A stretch of DNA of 5,762 nt, taken from assembly GCA_007135635.1 (NCBI GenBank), contig SLIO01000161.1, positions 1 to 5,762 of the forward strand, in the 5' to 3' direction. Numbering within the stretch: position 1 is the first letter of the stretch; each line of letters begins with the position of its first letter. Below the pieces are notes generated by a model. That model was not told the origin of the DNA. It searched no databases and saw only the letters and a program-made list of their open reading frames with translations. A program made the translations under genes and the position numbers. Shown here one piece after another: positions 1 to 5,734 of this stretch. The DNA comes from Methylomicrobium sp. Its GTDB lineage: Bacteria > Pseudomonadota > Gammaproteobacteria > Methylococcales > Methylomonadaceae.

Positions 1-28
1 CGACTGTTTCATGGTAACGCCATGCGAC
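1..28. repeat. Terminal direct repeat, left copy (28 bp)
   Basis: These 28 bases recur exactly, in the same orientation, as the last 28 bases of the window (5735-5762). The unit contains a short inverted repeat, CATGG-taacg-CCATG (10-24). The true length is unknown because both copies are cut by a window edge. It may be circular overlap, or the interior of a larger repeat whose outer arm is at 55-91. Confidence 0.9.
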
Positions 29-54
29 CGAAGGGCGCTTACTTTGCTCAGGGC

Positions 55-91
55 GAACGGTAGTTTGAGGCTCTCAACTGCTCTTTTTAGG
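55..91. repeat. Outer inverted-repeat arm, left (partner of 5531-5640)
   Basis: Positions 55-72 (GAACGGTAGTTTGAGGCT) are the exact reverse complement of 5623-5640. Positions 75-91 (CAACTGCTCTTTTTAGG) are the exact reverse complement of 5531-5547. The two blocks are separated by only 2 bp here but by 75 bp in the right partner. The preceding bases (about 43-60) resemble a dispersed repeat family common in proteobacterial intergenic DNA (recalled, not searched). The arm looks like the terminal inverted repeat of a MITE-like element that extends off the left edge. Confidence 0.8.
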
Positions 92-110
92 TTAACAGAA
101 TCCTAAACGC

Positions 111-146
111 AAAAAAGGCATCCCGACGGTAATCGGAATGCCTTTT
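111..146 (-). terminator. Intrinsic terminator of sgaA
   Basis: Read on the minus strand, AAAAGGCATTCCGA (146-133) pairs with TCGGGATGCCTTTT (126-113) around a 6-nt loop. There is one G-U wobble in an otherwise perfect 14-bp stem, and the transcript ends in a run of six U (116-111). It begins 26 bp beyond the sgaA stop codon, exactly where a rho-independent terminator is expected. The plus-strand complement also has an A-rich side, but no plus-strand gene points into it. Confidence 0.93.
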
Positions 147-172
147 GGGGTGGCTGGATTGGCGTATTTTGA

Positions 173-1336
173 TTATGCAGTGGTGCGATAATATTCGATC
201 GCTGCCGCAACGCCGCTGCCGGCTTTGATGTCGAAGCCGTTATCGAGCAAGGCCATTTCGACACCAGCGATGGCGCCGAGCATCGAGACATCGTTCATGT
301 CGCCGACATGGCCGATGCGGAAAACCTTACCCGCCACTTCGTTCAAGCCCGCGCCCAACGAAATATTATATTTGCTGAAAGCGGTGCTGATGACGTCGCG
401 TGCGTCCTTGCCGGCCGGAACGACCACGGCCGAAACGGTATTCGACTCAAAGCCGGGCTTCGCACACAGTTCCAGACCCCATGCGGCAATCGCTTTACGC
501 GTGCCTTCGGCCAGTCGGTAATGGCGTGCGTATACGTTTTCCAAGCCTTCGGCAAGCAGTAAATCCAGCGCTTTGCGCAGGCCATACAACATCGGGATGG
601 ATGGCGTGTAAGGCGTGTAGCCGTCTTTGTTGCTGGCTAGTTGATCTTTCAGGTCGAGAAAGGCGCGTCTGCTTTGTGCGGTATCGCAAGCAGCTATCGC
701 TTTTTGGCTGAATGCGACTAGGGCGGCGCCGGCGGGTAGCATGAAGCCTTTTTGCGAGCCGCTGATCGCGCCGTCGACGCCCCATTCGTCCATGCGGAAA
801 TCGATACTGGCGATCGAGCTGACGCCGTCGACGAATAATAATGCCGGGTGTCCGACCGCGTCCATTGCTTTACGAACGCCGCCGATGTCGCTGGTGACGC
901 CGGTCGCGGTTTCGTTGTGCGTGGCCAGAATAGCTTTGATTTCATGTTTGCCGTCTTCTTTCAGGCGCGCTTCAAGATCGTCAAGCGGAATGCCTTCGCC
1001 CCAAGGTCTTTCGATGACAATGACTTCGAAGTCTAGGCGTTTAGCCATTGCGGCCCAGAGATGGCTGAATTGACCGAAGCGGTAAATCAAGACCTTATCG
1101 CCGGGACTCAAGGTGTTGGTTAAGGCAATTTCCCAGCCGGCGGTTCCTGTTGCCGGAAAAATGAAAGTATGCCCGGTTTCGGTATTGAAGACTTTTTTCA
1201 GGTCTTCCAGCAAGGGTTTGAACAACTCGGGGAAGATCGGCGAACGATGGTCTTCGCTCGGGACGTTCATCGCGCTGAGAACTTCGTCGGGAATGTTTGT
1301 TGGACCTGGAACATACAAATGATTACGGCCTGCCAT
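173..1336 (-). CDS. sgaA: Serine-glyoxylate aminotransferase
   Basis: This is a 387-residue, PLP-dependent class V (fold type I) aminotransferase, presumably cytosolic. It transfers the amino group of serine to glyoxylate, giving hydroxypyruvate and glycine, and so regenerates the glycine acceptor of the serine cycle. The N-terminus (GRNHLYVPGPTNIP) is typical of the family. A phosphate-binding GTAGWE segment lies near residues 64-69, the PLP-nitrogen aspartate is D170 in FVDGVSS, and the Schiff-base lysine is K196 in SGSQKGFMLPAG. Length is normal and there is no frameshift. The frame is open 36 codons further upstream, but the ATG at 1336 is chosen because it starts the conserved N-terminus and has AGAGG (1349-1345) 8 nt before it. 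The gene is divergent from mcl-mtkAB and ends at its own terminator. Alanine-glyoxylate transaminase is the nearest alternative; the malyl-CoA genes next door, which make glyoxylate, favour SgaA. Confidence 0.95.
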   Translation of the reverse strand: MAGRNHLYVPGPTNIPDEVLSAMNVPSEDHRSPIFPELFKPLLEDLKKVFNTETGHTFIFPATGTAGWEIALTNTLSPGDKVLIYRFGQFSHLWAAMAKRLDFEVIVIERPWGEGIPLDDLEARLKEDGKHEIKAILATHNETATGVTSDIGGVRKAMDAVGHPALLFVDGVSSIASIDFRMDEWGVDGAISGSQKGFMLPAGAALVAFSQKAIAACDTAQSRRAFLDLKDQLASNKDGYTPYTPSIPMLYGLRKALDLLLAEGLENVYARHYRLAEGTRKAIAAWGLELCAKPGFESNTVSAVVVPAGKDARDVISTAFSKYNISLGAGLNEVAGKVFRIGHVGDMNDVSMLGAIAGVEMALLDNGFDIKAGSGVAAAIEYYRTTA

Positions 1337-1351
1337 GGTTATTGCCTCTTT

Positions 1352-1383
1352 GAATTGAATGGTGAAAAAAAGAATTGAATGGT
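1352..1383 (-). repeat. 20-bp-period tandem duplication in the sgaA leader
   Basis: GAATTGAATGGT occurs at 1352-1363 and again at 1372-1383, each followed by an A-rich stretch, so the period is 20 bp. In the sense direction of sgaA the leader therefore carries two ACCATTCAATTC boxes separated by a U-rich spacer, ending just upstream of the AGAGG ribosome-binding site (1349-1345). It could be a simple replication-slippage duplication or a pair of binding sites. No function can be assigned from sequence alone. Confidence 0.7.
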
Positions 1384-1438
1384 AAAGAAAATAAGTTGAT
1401 TCGTTTCGGGTGGGGCGTTGTTCCGGGAATTGCCGGTA

Positions 1439-1463
1439 TTGCATTCGAATATTGCAAATTTGC
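1439..1463 (-). promoter_or_regulatory. Candidate operator palindromes upstream of sgaA
   Basis: Two small overlapping symmetries lie about 100-125 bp upstream of the sgaA start. One has TTGCA (1439-1443) and TGCAA (1453-1457) arms flanking a TTCGAA core. The other is a perfect 10-bp palindrome, GCAAATTTGC (1454-1463). LysR-family regulators such as QscR control serine-cycle genes in Methylobacterium and bind short interrupted dyads, so a regulator site is plausible. The match is not specific, and I see no convincing -35/-10 pair for sgaA nearby. Confidence 0.3.
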
Positions 1464-1513
1464 CCATTTTCGCTAAGGCAACTGCATTGTAACTATTCAA
1501 TCCCCCGGCAATT

Positions 1514-1543
1514 ATCGTTCCCACGCTGGAGCGTGGGAACGAT
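1514..1543. repeat. REP-like perfect palindrome
   Basis: ATCGTTCCCACGCT (1514-1527) and AGCGTGGGAACGAT (1530-1543) are perfect inverted 14-mers with a 2-bp spacer. The symmetry continues imperfectly outward: AACTATTCAATCCCCC around 1491-1506 resembles the complement of GGGGGTATGTGAATAATT around 1546-1563, so the whole unit may be about 75 bp. The GTTCCCACGCT core is a repeat I recognise as dispersed in gammaproteobacterial intergenic regions (recalled, not searched). There is no T tract on either side, so it is not an obvious terminator. Confidence 0.85.
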
Positions 1544-1562
1544 AGGGGGGTATGTGAATAAT

Positions 1563-1723
1563 TATACCTTTCGTAGACCAAAATTCGGCACCGGGGTGTC
1601 CGTCAAAGGACGCCGTGAATACGTCCATGTAGGCTCTATGCCAGCATCCCTGCTGGCAAAGCCTTTGCCGAACACCCCGGTGCCTCTTTAGATACTACCG
1701 AAATTTGAAGTGCGAAAGGTATA
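1563..1723. mobile_element. MITE-like element with 26-bp terminal inverted repeats
   Basis: This is a 161-bp non-coding unit. Its ends, 1563-1588 and 1698-1723, are inverted repeats matching at 21 of 26 positions; the outermost 11 bp (TATACCTTTCG) match perfectly. A second, perfect 13-bp pair lies inside it: GGCACCGGGGTGT (1587-1599) and ACACCCCGGTGCC (1672-1684). At the centre is a hairpin, TGCCAGCA-tccc-TGCTGGCA (1639-1658). Nested symmetry of this type fits a non-autonomous mobile repeat. The middle segment resembles a dispersed repeat seen in methanotroph genomes (recalled, not searched). No transposase and no clear target duplication are visible. Confidence 0.75.
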
Positions 1724-1882
1724 CACTGCATTAATTAAAGTACGATGGATGAGTATTTTGATACCGATTCGTTACCCTGAAAACGAACGCTAAAGCGCTC
1801 AATGTTGCCATATTTGCAGTTAATCGGCAAGCGTCGGTTGCTGGATGTTGCGGGCCGCAGCGGTGAGTTAAGAAAGTTAAAA
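1724..1882. other. Intergenic DNA with no recognised feature
   Basis: This stretch lies between the MITE-like element and the mcl promoter. No open frame here has a convincing start, ribosome-binding site or recognisable protein. A short GC-rich dyad (TGCGG-g-CCGCA, 1849-1859) lies 24 bp upstream of the -35 box of the mcl promoter and could be part of an activator site, but the evidence is weak. Confidence 0.5.
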
Positions 1883-1910
1883 TTGACAATATCGTCTCCA
1901 AAAGTACAAT
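1883..1910 (+). promoter_or_regulatory. Predicted sigma70 promoter of mcl-mtkAB
   Basis: A perfect -35 hexamer TTGACA (1883-1888) is followed, after a 16-bp spacer, by TACAAT (1905-1910), one mismatch from the TATAAT consensus. Transcription would begin near 1917, leaving an 85-90 nt leader before the mcl start. It is the best promoter match in the divergent region, and it points at the three-gene operon. Confidence 0.7.
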
Positions 1911-1929
1911 GTCCGATTTATTTTGCGCC

Positions 1930-1956
1930 CGGTTCGGGTCAAATTTAACCGAATCG
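1930..1956 (+). other. Stem-loop in the mcl 5' leader
   Basis: CGGTTCGG (1930-1937) can pair with CCGAATCG (1949-1956), with one G-U pair, around an 11-nt A/U-rich loop. It sits inside the predicted leader, about 50 nt before the mcl start codon. It matches no riboswitch class I can recognise and does not sequester the ribosome-binding site (1994-2000). It may affect mRNA stability or be incidental. Confidence 0.35.
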
Positions 1957-2004
1957 AGGGTGACTTCGCCCCGCAAGAAATTAACATATTTATAGGAAGA
2001 CACA

Positions 2005-2955
2005 ATGAGCCACACCTTGTATGAAGCGTCCGTGCAACGCGTTCAGCGCTGCGAGCTTGCTGTTCCGGGCTCGAATCCCGATATGTTCGAAAAAGCGTTG
2101 AAAAGCGGTGCGGATTTCATATTTTTGGATCTCGAGGATGCCGTGGCGCCTGACGATAAATTGCAAGCCCGCAAAAATGTCATTCAAGCGATCAATGATT
2201 TGGATTGGAAAGGAAACGGTATCACGATTTCGGTGCGCATCAACGGCTTGGATACGCAATACATGGTTCGCGATGTTGTCGACCTGGTCGAACAAGCCGG
2301 ACATAAACTCGACACGATTCTAATCCCGAAAGTCGGCGTCTATGCCGATGTCTACATGGTCGAGGCGATGGTTAATCAACTCGAAATGCAACAAGGCTTG
2401 AAAAACCGCATCGGTATCGAAGCCTTGATTGAAACGGCATTGGGTATGGCAAACGTAGAAGATATCGCCCGCAACGGCGCATCTGGGCGTTTGGAAGCTC
2501 TACATTTCGGCGTCGCCGATTATGCGGCCAGCAACCGTGCCAGAACGACCAATATCGGCGGTTTGAATCCCGATTATCCGGGCGATCAATGGCATGCCGC
2601 GATCAGCCGTATGACGGTCGCGTGCCGTGCCTTTGGTCTGCGCCCGATCGACGGGCCGTTCGGCGATATCAATGATAAGGACGGTTATAAAGCCGCTGCA
2701 AGGCGCGCTGCCGCGCTTGGCTGTGAAGGCAAATGGGCGATTCATCCGTCTCAAATCGAATTAGCTAACGAAATCTTTACGCCGCCTTTGGCTGAAATTG
2801 AAAAGGCCGAGCGTATTTTGGCTGCCCTAAAAGAGGCCGCCGCGCAAGGCAAAGGCGCCGCTGCGCTGGACGGGCGCTTGATCGATGCCGCGTCCGAAAA
2901 GATGGCCAATAATGTCGTTAAGGCCGCCGAAGCGATTGCCGCAAAAGGTCAGTAA
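2005..2955 (+). CDS. mcl: Malyl-CoA lyase (HpcH/HpaI aldolase/citrate lyase family)
   Basis: This 316-residue TIM-barrel lyase cleaves malyl-CoA to acetyl-CoA and glyoxylate, the step that yields the net C2 product of the serine cycle. The start ATG follows AGGAAGA (1994-2000), and the N-terminal [15 protein letters not shown] is where the family usually begins. Visible CitE-type motifs are [12 protein letters not shown] (41-52), arginine R78 in VRING, the metal ligands expected at E143 (IETALG) and D172 (FGVADYAAS), and a C-terminal [14 protein letters not shown] segment that helps form the active site with the adjacent subunit. Residue roles are by family analogy. Length is normal and the gene is intact. 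The neighbouring malate-CoA ligase genes supply its substrate, and SgaA consumes its glyoxylate, which argues against citrate lyase beta or citramalyl-CoA lyase. Confidence 0.94.
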   Translation: MSHTLYEASVQRVQRCELAVPGSNPDMFEKALKSGADFIFLDLEDAVAPDDKLQARKNVIQAINDLDWKGNGITISVRINGLDTQYMVRDVVDLVEQAGHKLDTILIPKVGVYADVYMVEAMVNQLEMQQGLKNRIGIEALIETALGMANVEDIARNGASGRLEALHFGVADYAASNRARTTNIGGLNPDYPGDQWHAAISRMTVACRAFGLRPIDGPFGDINDKDGYKAAARRAAALGCEGKWAIHPSQIELANEIFTPPLAEIEKAERILAALKEAAAQGKGAAALDGRLIDAASEKMANNVVKAAEAIAAKGQ

Positions 2956-2966
2956 ACGATTGGAAT

Positions 2967-3010
2967 AGGCCCGCGCCGATTTTCGGCGTGGGCCTTTCTT
3001 TACTTTTTTT
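2967..3010 (+). terminator. Terminator-like hairpin between mcl and mtkA
   Basis: AGGCCCGCGCCGA (2967-2979) pairs with TCGGCGTGGGCCT (2983-2995) around a 3-nt TTT loop. This is a 13-bp GC-rich stem with a single G-U wobble, followed by a T-rich tract to 3010 (TTTCTTTACTTTTTTT). It begins 12 bp after the mcl stop and ends 20 bp before the mtkA start. It has the features of a rho-independent terminator, yet mtkA has no clear promoter of its own in the remaining space. Partial termination (attenuation) or protection of the mcl 3' end is therefore likely. Confidence 0.85.
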
Positions 3011-3014
3011 AAAT

Positions 3015-3032
3015 AGAAGAGGTTATGCTGTG
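3015..3032 (+). promoter_or_regulatory. Ribosome-binding site that sets the GTG start of mtkA
   Basis: AGAAGAGG (3015-3022) lies 7 nt before GTG at 3030. That GTG begins the family-typical N-terminus (M)[15 protein letters not shown] at 2988 in the same frame lies inside the terminator hairpin and would add 14 unconserved residues. An ATG at 3025 is only 2 nt from the AGAGG and is out of frame, giving a 13-codon peptide ending at 3066. The GTG at 3030 is therefore preferred. Confidence 0.85.
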
Positions 3033-4211
3033 GATATCCATGAGTATCAGGCAAAAGAGATTTTAACGGAATACGGCGTTAAGATCGCCGACGGCGGTTT
3101 GGCTTACAGCCCGGAAGATGCGGTTCAGCGTGCGCGGGAAATCGGCGGTAGTATTTGGGCGGTTAAGGCGCAGATTCATTCCGGTGCGCGCGGCAAAGCC
3201 GGCGGCATTAAATTGTGCCGTTCGCATGACGATGTTGCGAAAGCCGCCGAAGAATTGTTGGGTAAACGGCTCGTAACCCATCAAACCGGACCTTCCGGTA
3301 AAGTCTGCGGAAGACTCTATGTCGAAGCGGGTACCGATATCGCGAAAGAATTGTATTTTTGCCTCCTCGTGGACCGCAGCTCCGAGCGCATCGTGATGGT
3401 CGGTTCGGCTCAGGGCGGCATGGACATCGAAGAGTTGGCGCAGACCCATCCCGAAGCGATTACCAAAATCTACATCGAACCGTCGGTTGGCTTGCAGGAT
3501 TTCCAAGCGCGAGCAATGGCTTTTGCATTGGGCTTGCCGGTGTCAATGATCAATACCGCCGTTAAAACGATCAACGGCTGCTACCGAGCGCTGCGTGACA
3601 ACGATGCGAATATGCTCGAAATCAATCCGTTAGTTGTGACAGGCAAAGAAGAATTGCTGGCTTTGGACTGTAAAATGGGTTTCGACGACAACGCCTTGTT
3701 CCGCCGTCACCGAATCGCCGAATTGCGCGACAAGACCCAAGAAGATCCGCGCGAAATGGCGGCTGCCGATCGCGGTCTGAGCTATGTGGGCCTGGATGGC
3801 GATATCGGTTGTATGATCAACGGTGCCGGTCTCGCGATGGCGACGATGGACATGATCAAATTGGCCGGCGGAGAGCCTGCGAACTTTCTCGACGTTGGTG
3901 GCGGCGCATCGCCGGAGCGGACCGAGAAAGCGTTTCGTCTGGTCTTGGCCGACAAAAACGTCAAGGCGATGCTGGTCAATATTTTCGCCGGCATCAATCG
4001 CTGCGATTGGATTGCTGAAGGTGTCGTACATGCAGTTAAGAAAATCGATATGAGTATTCCTTTAATCGTGCGTTTGTCCGGTACCAATGTCGAGGAAGGG
4101 CGTCGTATCATCGCCAAGAGCGGCTTGCCGATTATTACCGCTGAAACCTTGGCGGAAGCGGCCGAAAAAGCCGTGCAAGCACGTAATGAAGTAGTGGCGA
4201 GAAAGGGCTGA
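3030..4211 (+). CDS. mtkA: Malate-CoA ligase (malate thiokinase), beta subunit
   Basis: This 393-residue ATP-grasp subunit, homologous to succinyl-CoA synthetase beta (SucC), works with MtkB to make malyl-CoA from malate, CoA and ATP through a phosphohistidine intermediate. The N-terminal ATP-grasp domain (about 1-235) shows [10 protein letters not shown] (3-12), nucleotide-contacting K46 and the glycine-rich GARGKAGG (52-59). Mg ligands N199 (LEINPL) and D213 (LALDCKM) fall at the same numbers as in E. coli SucC. The C-terminal CoA-ligase domain has FLDVGGGA and [16 protein letters not shown], the counterpart of the SucC VNIFGGIVRCD segment. The start is GTG, the gene is full length, and mtkB follows after 10 bp. 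Sequence alone does not cleanly separate malate from succinate ligases. The adjacent malyl-CoA lyase and sgaA make the malate assignment strong. Confidence 0.93.
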   Translation: MDIHEYQAKEILTEYGVKIADGGLAYSPEDAVQRAREIGGSIWAVKAQIHSGARGKAGGIKLCRSHDDVAKAAEELLGKRLVTHQTGPSGKVCGRLYVEAGTDIAKELYFCLLVDRSSERIVMVGSAQGGMDIEELAQTHPEAITKIYIEPSVGLQDFQARAMAFALGLPVSMINTAVKTINGCYRALRDNDANMLEINPLVVTGKEELLALDCKMGFDDNALFRRHRIAELRDKTQEDPREMAAADRGLSYVGLDGDIGCMINGAGLAMATMDMIKLAGGEPANFLDVGGGASPERTEKAFRLVLADKNVKAMLVNIFAGINRCDWIAEGVVHAVKKIDMSIPLIVRLSGTNVEEGRRIIAKSGLPIITAETLAEAAEKAVQARNEVVARKG

Positions 4212-4221
4212 GAGAAGACAC

Positions 4222-5112
4222 ATGGCAATTTTAATCAACGAAAATACACGCATTATCGTTCAAGGTTTTACCGGTAAAATCGGCTCGTTTCATGCGCAGG
4301 ACATGATTAACTACGGCTCTAAAGTCGTCGGCGGCATTACTCCGGGGAAAGGCGGTCAGTCGCATCTTGGACTGCCGGTGTTCAATACGGTTAAGCAGGC
4401 AGTCGATCAAGTCGGTGCCGAAGCCAGCATCGTCTTCGTACCGCCCGCTTTCGCGGCCGATTCGATCATGGAAGCAGCCGATGCAGGCATCAAATATTGC
4501 GTTGCAATTACCGATGGTATACCGACTCAAGACATGATGAAGGTCAAAAACTTTCTGCGCCGTTTTCCAGAAGACGAACGCATGATTCTGACCGGTCCTA
4601 ACTGCGCCGGTACGATCAGCCCCGGACGTTCGATGCTGGGCATCATGCCGGGCCATATTTACATGCAGGGTAATGTCGGGATCGTCGGGCGTTCGGGTAC
4701 ATTGGGCTATGAGGCGGCTGATCAGTTAAAAAGACTCGGCATTGGCGTGTCGACTTCAGTTGGTATCGGCGGCGATCCGATCAACGGCAGCTCGCATCGC
4801 GATATTCTCGAACATTTCGAACGAGACCCGGAAACCAAGGTCGTCTTGATGATCGGTGAAATCGGCGGTCCGCAAGAAGTCGAAGCCGGTATTTTCGCGA
4901 AGGAACACATGACTAAGCCGCTGGTTTCTTATATCGCGGGTTTAACCGCTCCGGAAGGGCGTAGAATGGGGCATGCGGGTGCGATCATTTCGTCGGCCGG
5001 CGAAAGTGCGGCCGAGAAAGTCGCGGTATTGAAGGATTTGGGCGTAACGATCGCACCGACACCTTCGGCGATGGGTGAGACGGTTGCCTCGGTTTTGGCC
5101 AAATTGGCATAA
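4222..5112 (+). CDS. mtkB: Malate-CoA ligase (malate thiokinase), alpha subunit
   Basis: This 296-residue subunit is homologous to succinyl-CoA synthetase alpha (SucD). It carries the CoA site and the histidine that is transiently phosphorylated. Visible motifs are the N-terminal CoA-binding Rossmann segment GFTGKIGSFHAQDM (15-28), VFVPPAFAADS (71-81), ITDGIP (96-101), GPNCAGTISPG (125-135), the IGEIGG loop with E213 expected to contact the phosphohistidine, and the catalytic H251 in RRMGHAGAIISSAG. The ATG start follows AGAGAAG (4211-4217) closely, and the gene begins 10 bp after mtkA, so the two are almost certainly translated from one message and form a heteromer. It is intact, with normal length. 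The next gene in many serine-cycle clusters (ppc or mcl) is absent downstream; mcl is instead upstream of mtkA. Confidence 0.94.
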   Translation: MAILINENTRIIVQGFTGKIGSFHAQDMINYGSKVVGGITPGKGGQSHLGLPVFNTVKQAVDQVGAEASIVFVPPAFAADSIMEAADAGIKYCVAITDGIPTQDMMKVKNFLRRFPEDERMILTGPNCAGTISPGRSMLGIMPGHIYMQGNVGIVGRSGTLGYEAADQLKRLGIGVSTSVGIGGDPINGSSHRDILEHFERDPETKVVLMIGEIGGPQEVEAGIFAKEHMTKPLVSYIAGLTAPEGRRMGHAGAIISSAGESAAEKVAVLKDLGVTIAPTPSAMGETVASVLAKLA

Positions 5113-5163
5113 ATTTGGTGAACAGTAAGCGGTAAAACGGAAAGCGGAAAGCAGTCATGTGTA

Positions 5164-5236
5164 GGGTGCGCATCGCGCACCTGTGTCGGGTTTATCGTCG
5201 GGTTCGGAGCCGTGGAAAGGTGCGCGATGCGCACCC
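5164..5236. repeat. Inverted pair of REP-like hairpins
   Basis: GGGTGCGCATCGCGCACCT (5164-5182) and AGGTGCGCGATGCGCACCC (5218-5236) are perfect 19-bp inverted repeats with a 35-bp spacer. Each arm is itself a hairpin, GGTGCGC-ATC/GAT-GCGCACC, so the unit is built like a BIME: two REP hairpins facing each other. It starts about 50 bp after the mtkB stop. It lacks a T tract, so it is not a classical terminator, but it could protect the mtkB mRNA 3' end from exonucleases. Confidence 0.85.
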
Positions 5237-5256
5237 AACGATGCTAACGCTCACCA

Positions 5257-5387
5257 CCATTAAGTTAAGCCGTCACAGAATGAGTAATGCTGGCATTCAG
5301 GCTCGAATGTGCCTCAAAAGCTTACCATCCATGGCACTGGATTCCGCCAGTCCATGGCGGAATGACGGGTTTCCCTTAACTTAATGG
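5257..5387. mobile_element. MITE-like element with 13-bp terminal inverted repeats
   Basis: CCATTAAGTTAAG (5257-5269) and CTTAACTTAATGG (5375-5387) are perfect inverted repeats bounding a 131-bp non-coding unit. CCGTCA (5270-5275) and TGACGG (5363-5368) form a second inverted pair just inside. Within is a hairpin, ATTCCGCC-7 nt-GGCGGAAT (5341-5363), of a type dispersed in many proteobacterial genomes (recalled, not searched). The octamer CTAACGCT flanks it at 5244-5251 and 5396-5403, although not immediately adjacent to the ends. No coding capacity is visible. Confidence 0.7.
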
Positions 5388-5392
5388 CATTG

Positions 5393-5408
5393 CACCTAAC
5401 GCTAGGTG
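5393..5408. repeat. Small perfect hairpin beside the MITE-like element
   Basis: CACCTA (5393-5398) and TAGGTG (5403-5408) are perfect inverted 6-mers around an ACGC loop. It overlaps the right copy of the CTAACGCT octamer and may be part of the flanking repeat rather than an independent element. No T tract follows. Confidence 0.5.
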
Positions 5409-5530
5409 AGGGGAAGCCGGCTCTGTTTGATGTCAGTCTGCATTTTTCGAAGTCGGGCCGTTGCGGCATCGATAATTGCTTTTCGGCAAGCTGCCGCTCA
5501 TAACTCATAATGCCACAGCGGAGTCTTAAT
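5409..5530. other. Intergenic DNA with no recognised feature
   Basis: This stretch lies between two repeat elements. A minus-strand open frame crosses it (5589-5314), but that frame also runs through the hairpins on both sides and has no recognisable protein signature or good ribosome-binding site. I see nothing functional here. Confidence 0.5.
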
Positions 5531-5640
5531 CCTAAAAAGAGCAGTTGGTAAGTGTTGTAGACCGTTCGTGCTGAGCCAAGTCGAAGCATGAAGGGTCTAC
5601 AACACTTACACCAGCTTGGTGTAGCCTCAAACTACCGTTC
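5531..5640. repeat. Outer inverted-repeat arm, right, interrupted by a 75-bp insert
   Basis: Positions 5531-5547 and 5623-5640 are exact reverse complements of 75-91 and 55-72 respectively. In the left arm the two blocks are nearly contiguous (2 bp apart); here 75 bp (5548-5622) separate them. The arm appears to be the left terminal repeat of an element whose interior continues to the window end and includes the 28-bp repeat at 5735-5762. Confidence 0.8.
5548..5622. mobile_element. 75-bp palindromic insert nested in the right repeat arm
   Basis: GTAAGTGTTGTAGACC (5548-5563) and GGTCTACAACACTTAC (5594-5609) are perfect 16-bp inverted repeats. Their 30-bp spacer contains a TTCGTGCTGAGC...GTCGAAGCATGAA segment that resembles a widely dispersed intergenic repeat (recalled, not searched). 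A smaller hairpin, ACACC-agctt-GGTGT (5608-5622), completes the insert. It is absent from the left arm, which suggests a separate small palindromic element inserted into, or was lost from, one copy. No target-site duplication is evident. Confidence 0.65.
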
Positions 5641-5669
5641 ACCCTTCGACAGGGCTCTCAAGAAACAGC

Positions 5670-5721
5670 TTTTTTGTATATTTAAAATCAATGACTTGCC
5701 AAGATATAAAAATACAAAAAA
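5670..5721. repeat. AT-rich inverted repeat
   Basis: TTTTTTGTAT (5670-5679) and ATACAAAAAA (5712-5721) are perfect inverted 10-mers around a 32-bp AT-rich spacer. They lie in the interior of the presumed edge element, about 30 bp inside its right arm. The T run follows only a weak upstream symmetry, so I do not call it a terminator. Confidence 0.5.
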
Positions 5722-5734
5722 TTACGTCAAACAG

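Noticed and set aside
1337..1444. N-terminal extension of sgaA by 36 residues
   Set aside because: The extension is low-complexity leader sequence covering the ribosome-binding site and tandem repeat; the conserved protein begins at 1336.
1501..1723. CRISPR array or riboswitch
   Set aside because: The repeats are inverted and not regularly spaced with unique spacers, and the region lies upstream of the predicted transcription start rather than in a leader.
1731..2015. Minus-strand frame in the divergent intergenic region
   Set aside because: It begins inside mcl, crosses the predicted mcl promoter, and has no ribosome-binding site or recognisable motif.
2988..3029. Longer mtkA beginning at the GTG at 2988
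   Set aside because: It starts inside a terminator hairpin, adds 14 residues with no family similarity, and lacks a ribosome-binding site. The GTG at 3030 has good spacing and starts the conserved N-terminus.
3063..3506. Minus-strand 147-residue frame inside mtkA, and similar antisense frames at 3630-4031, 3782-4228 and 4231-4656
   Set aside because: They are antisense to well-supported genes and have no recognisable protein features; they are shadows of codon bias in mtkA and mtkB.
3030..5112. Succinyl-CoA synthetase sucCD
   Set aside because: The subunits belong to the same superfamily and share catalytic residues, but the operon with malyl-CoA lyase and the divergent sgaA, and no TCA-cycle neighbours, favour malate-CoA ligase.
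5314..5589. Minus-strand 91-residue frame downstream of mtkB
   Set aside because: Both ends lie in palindromic repeats and there is no protein signature; coding is not supported.
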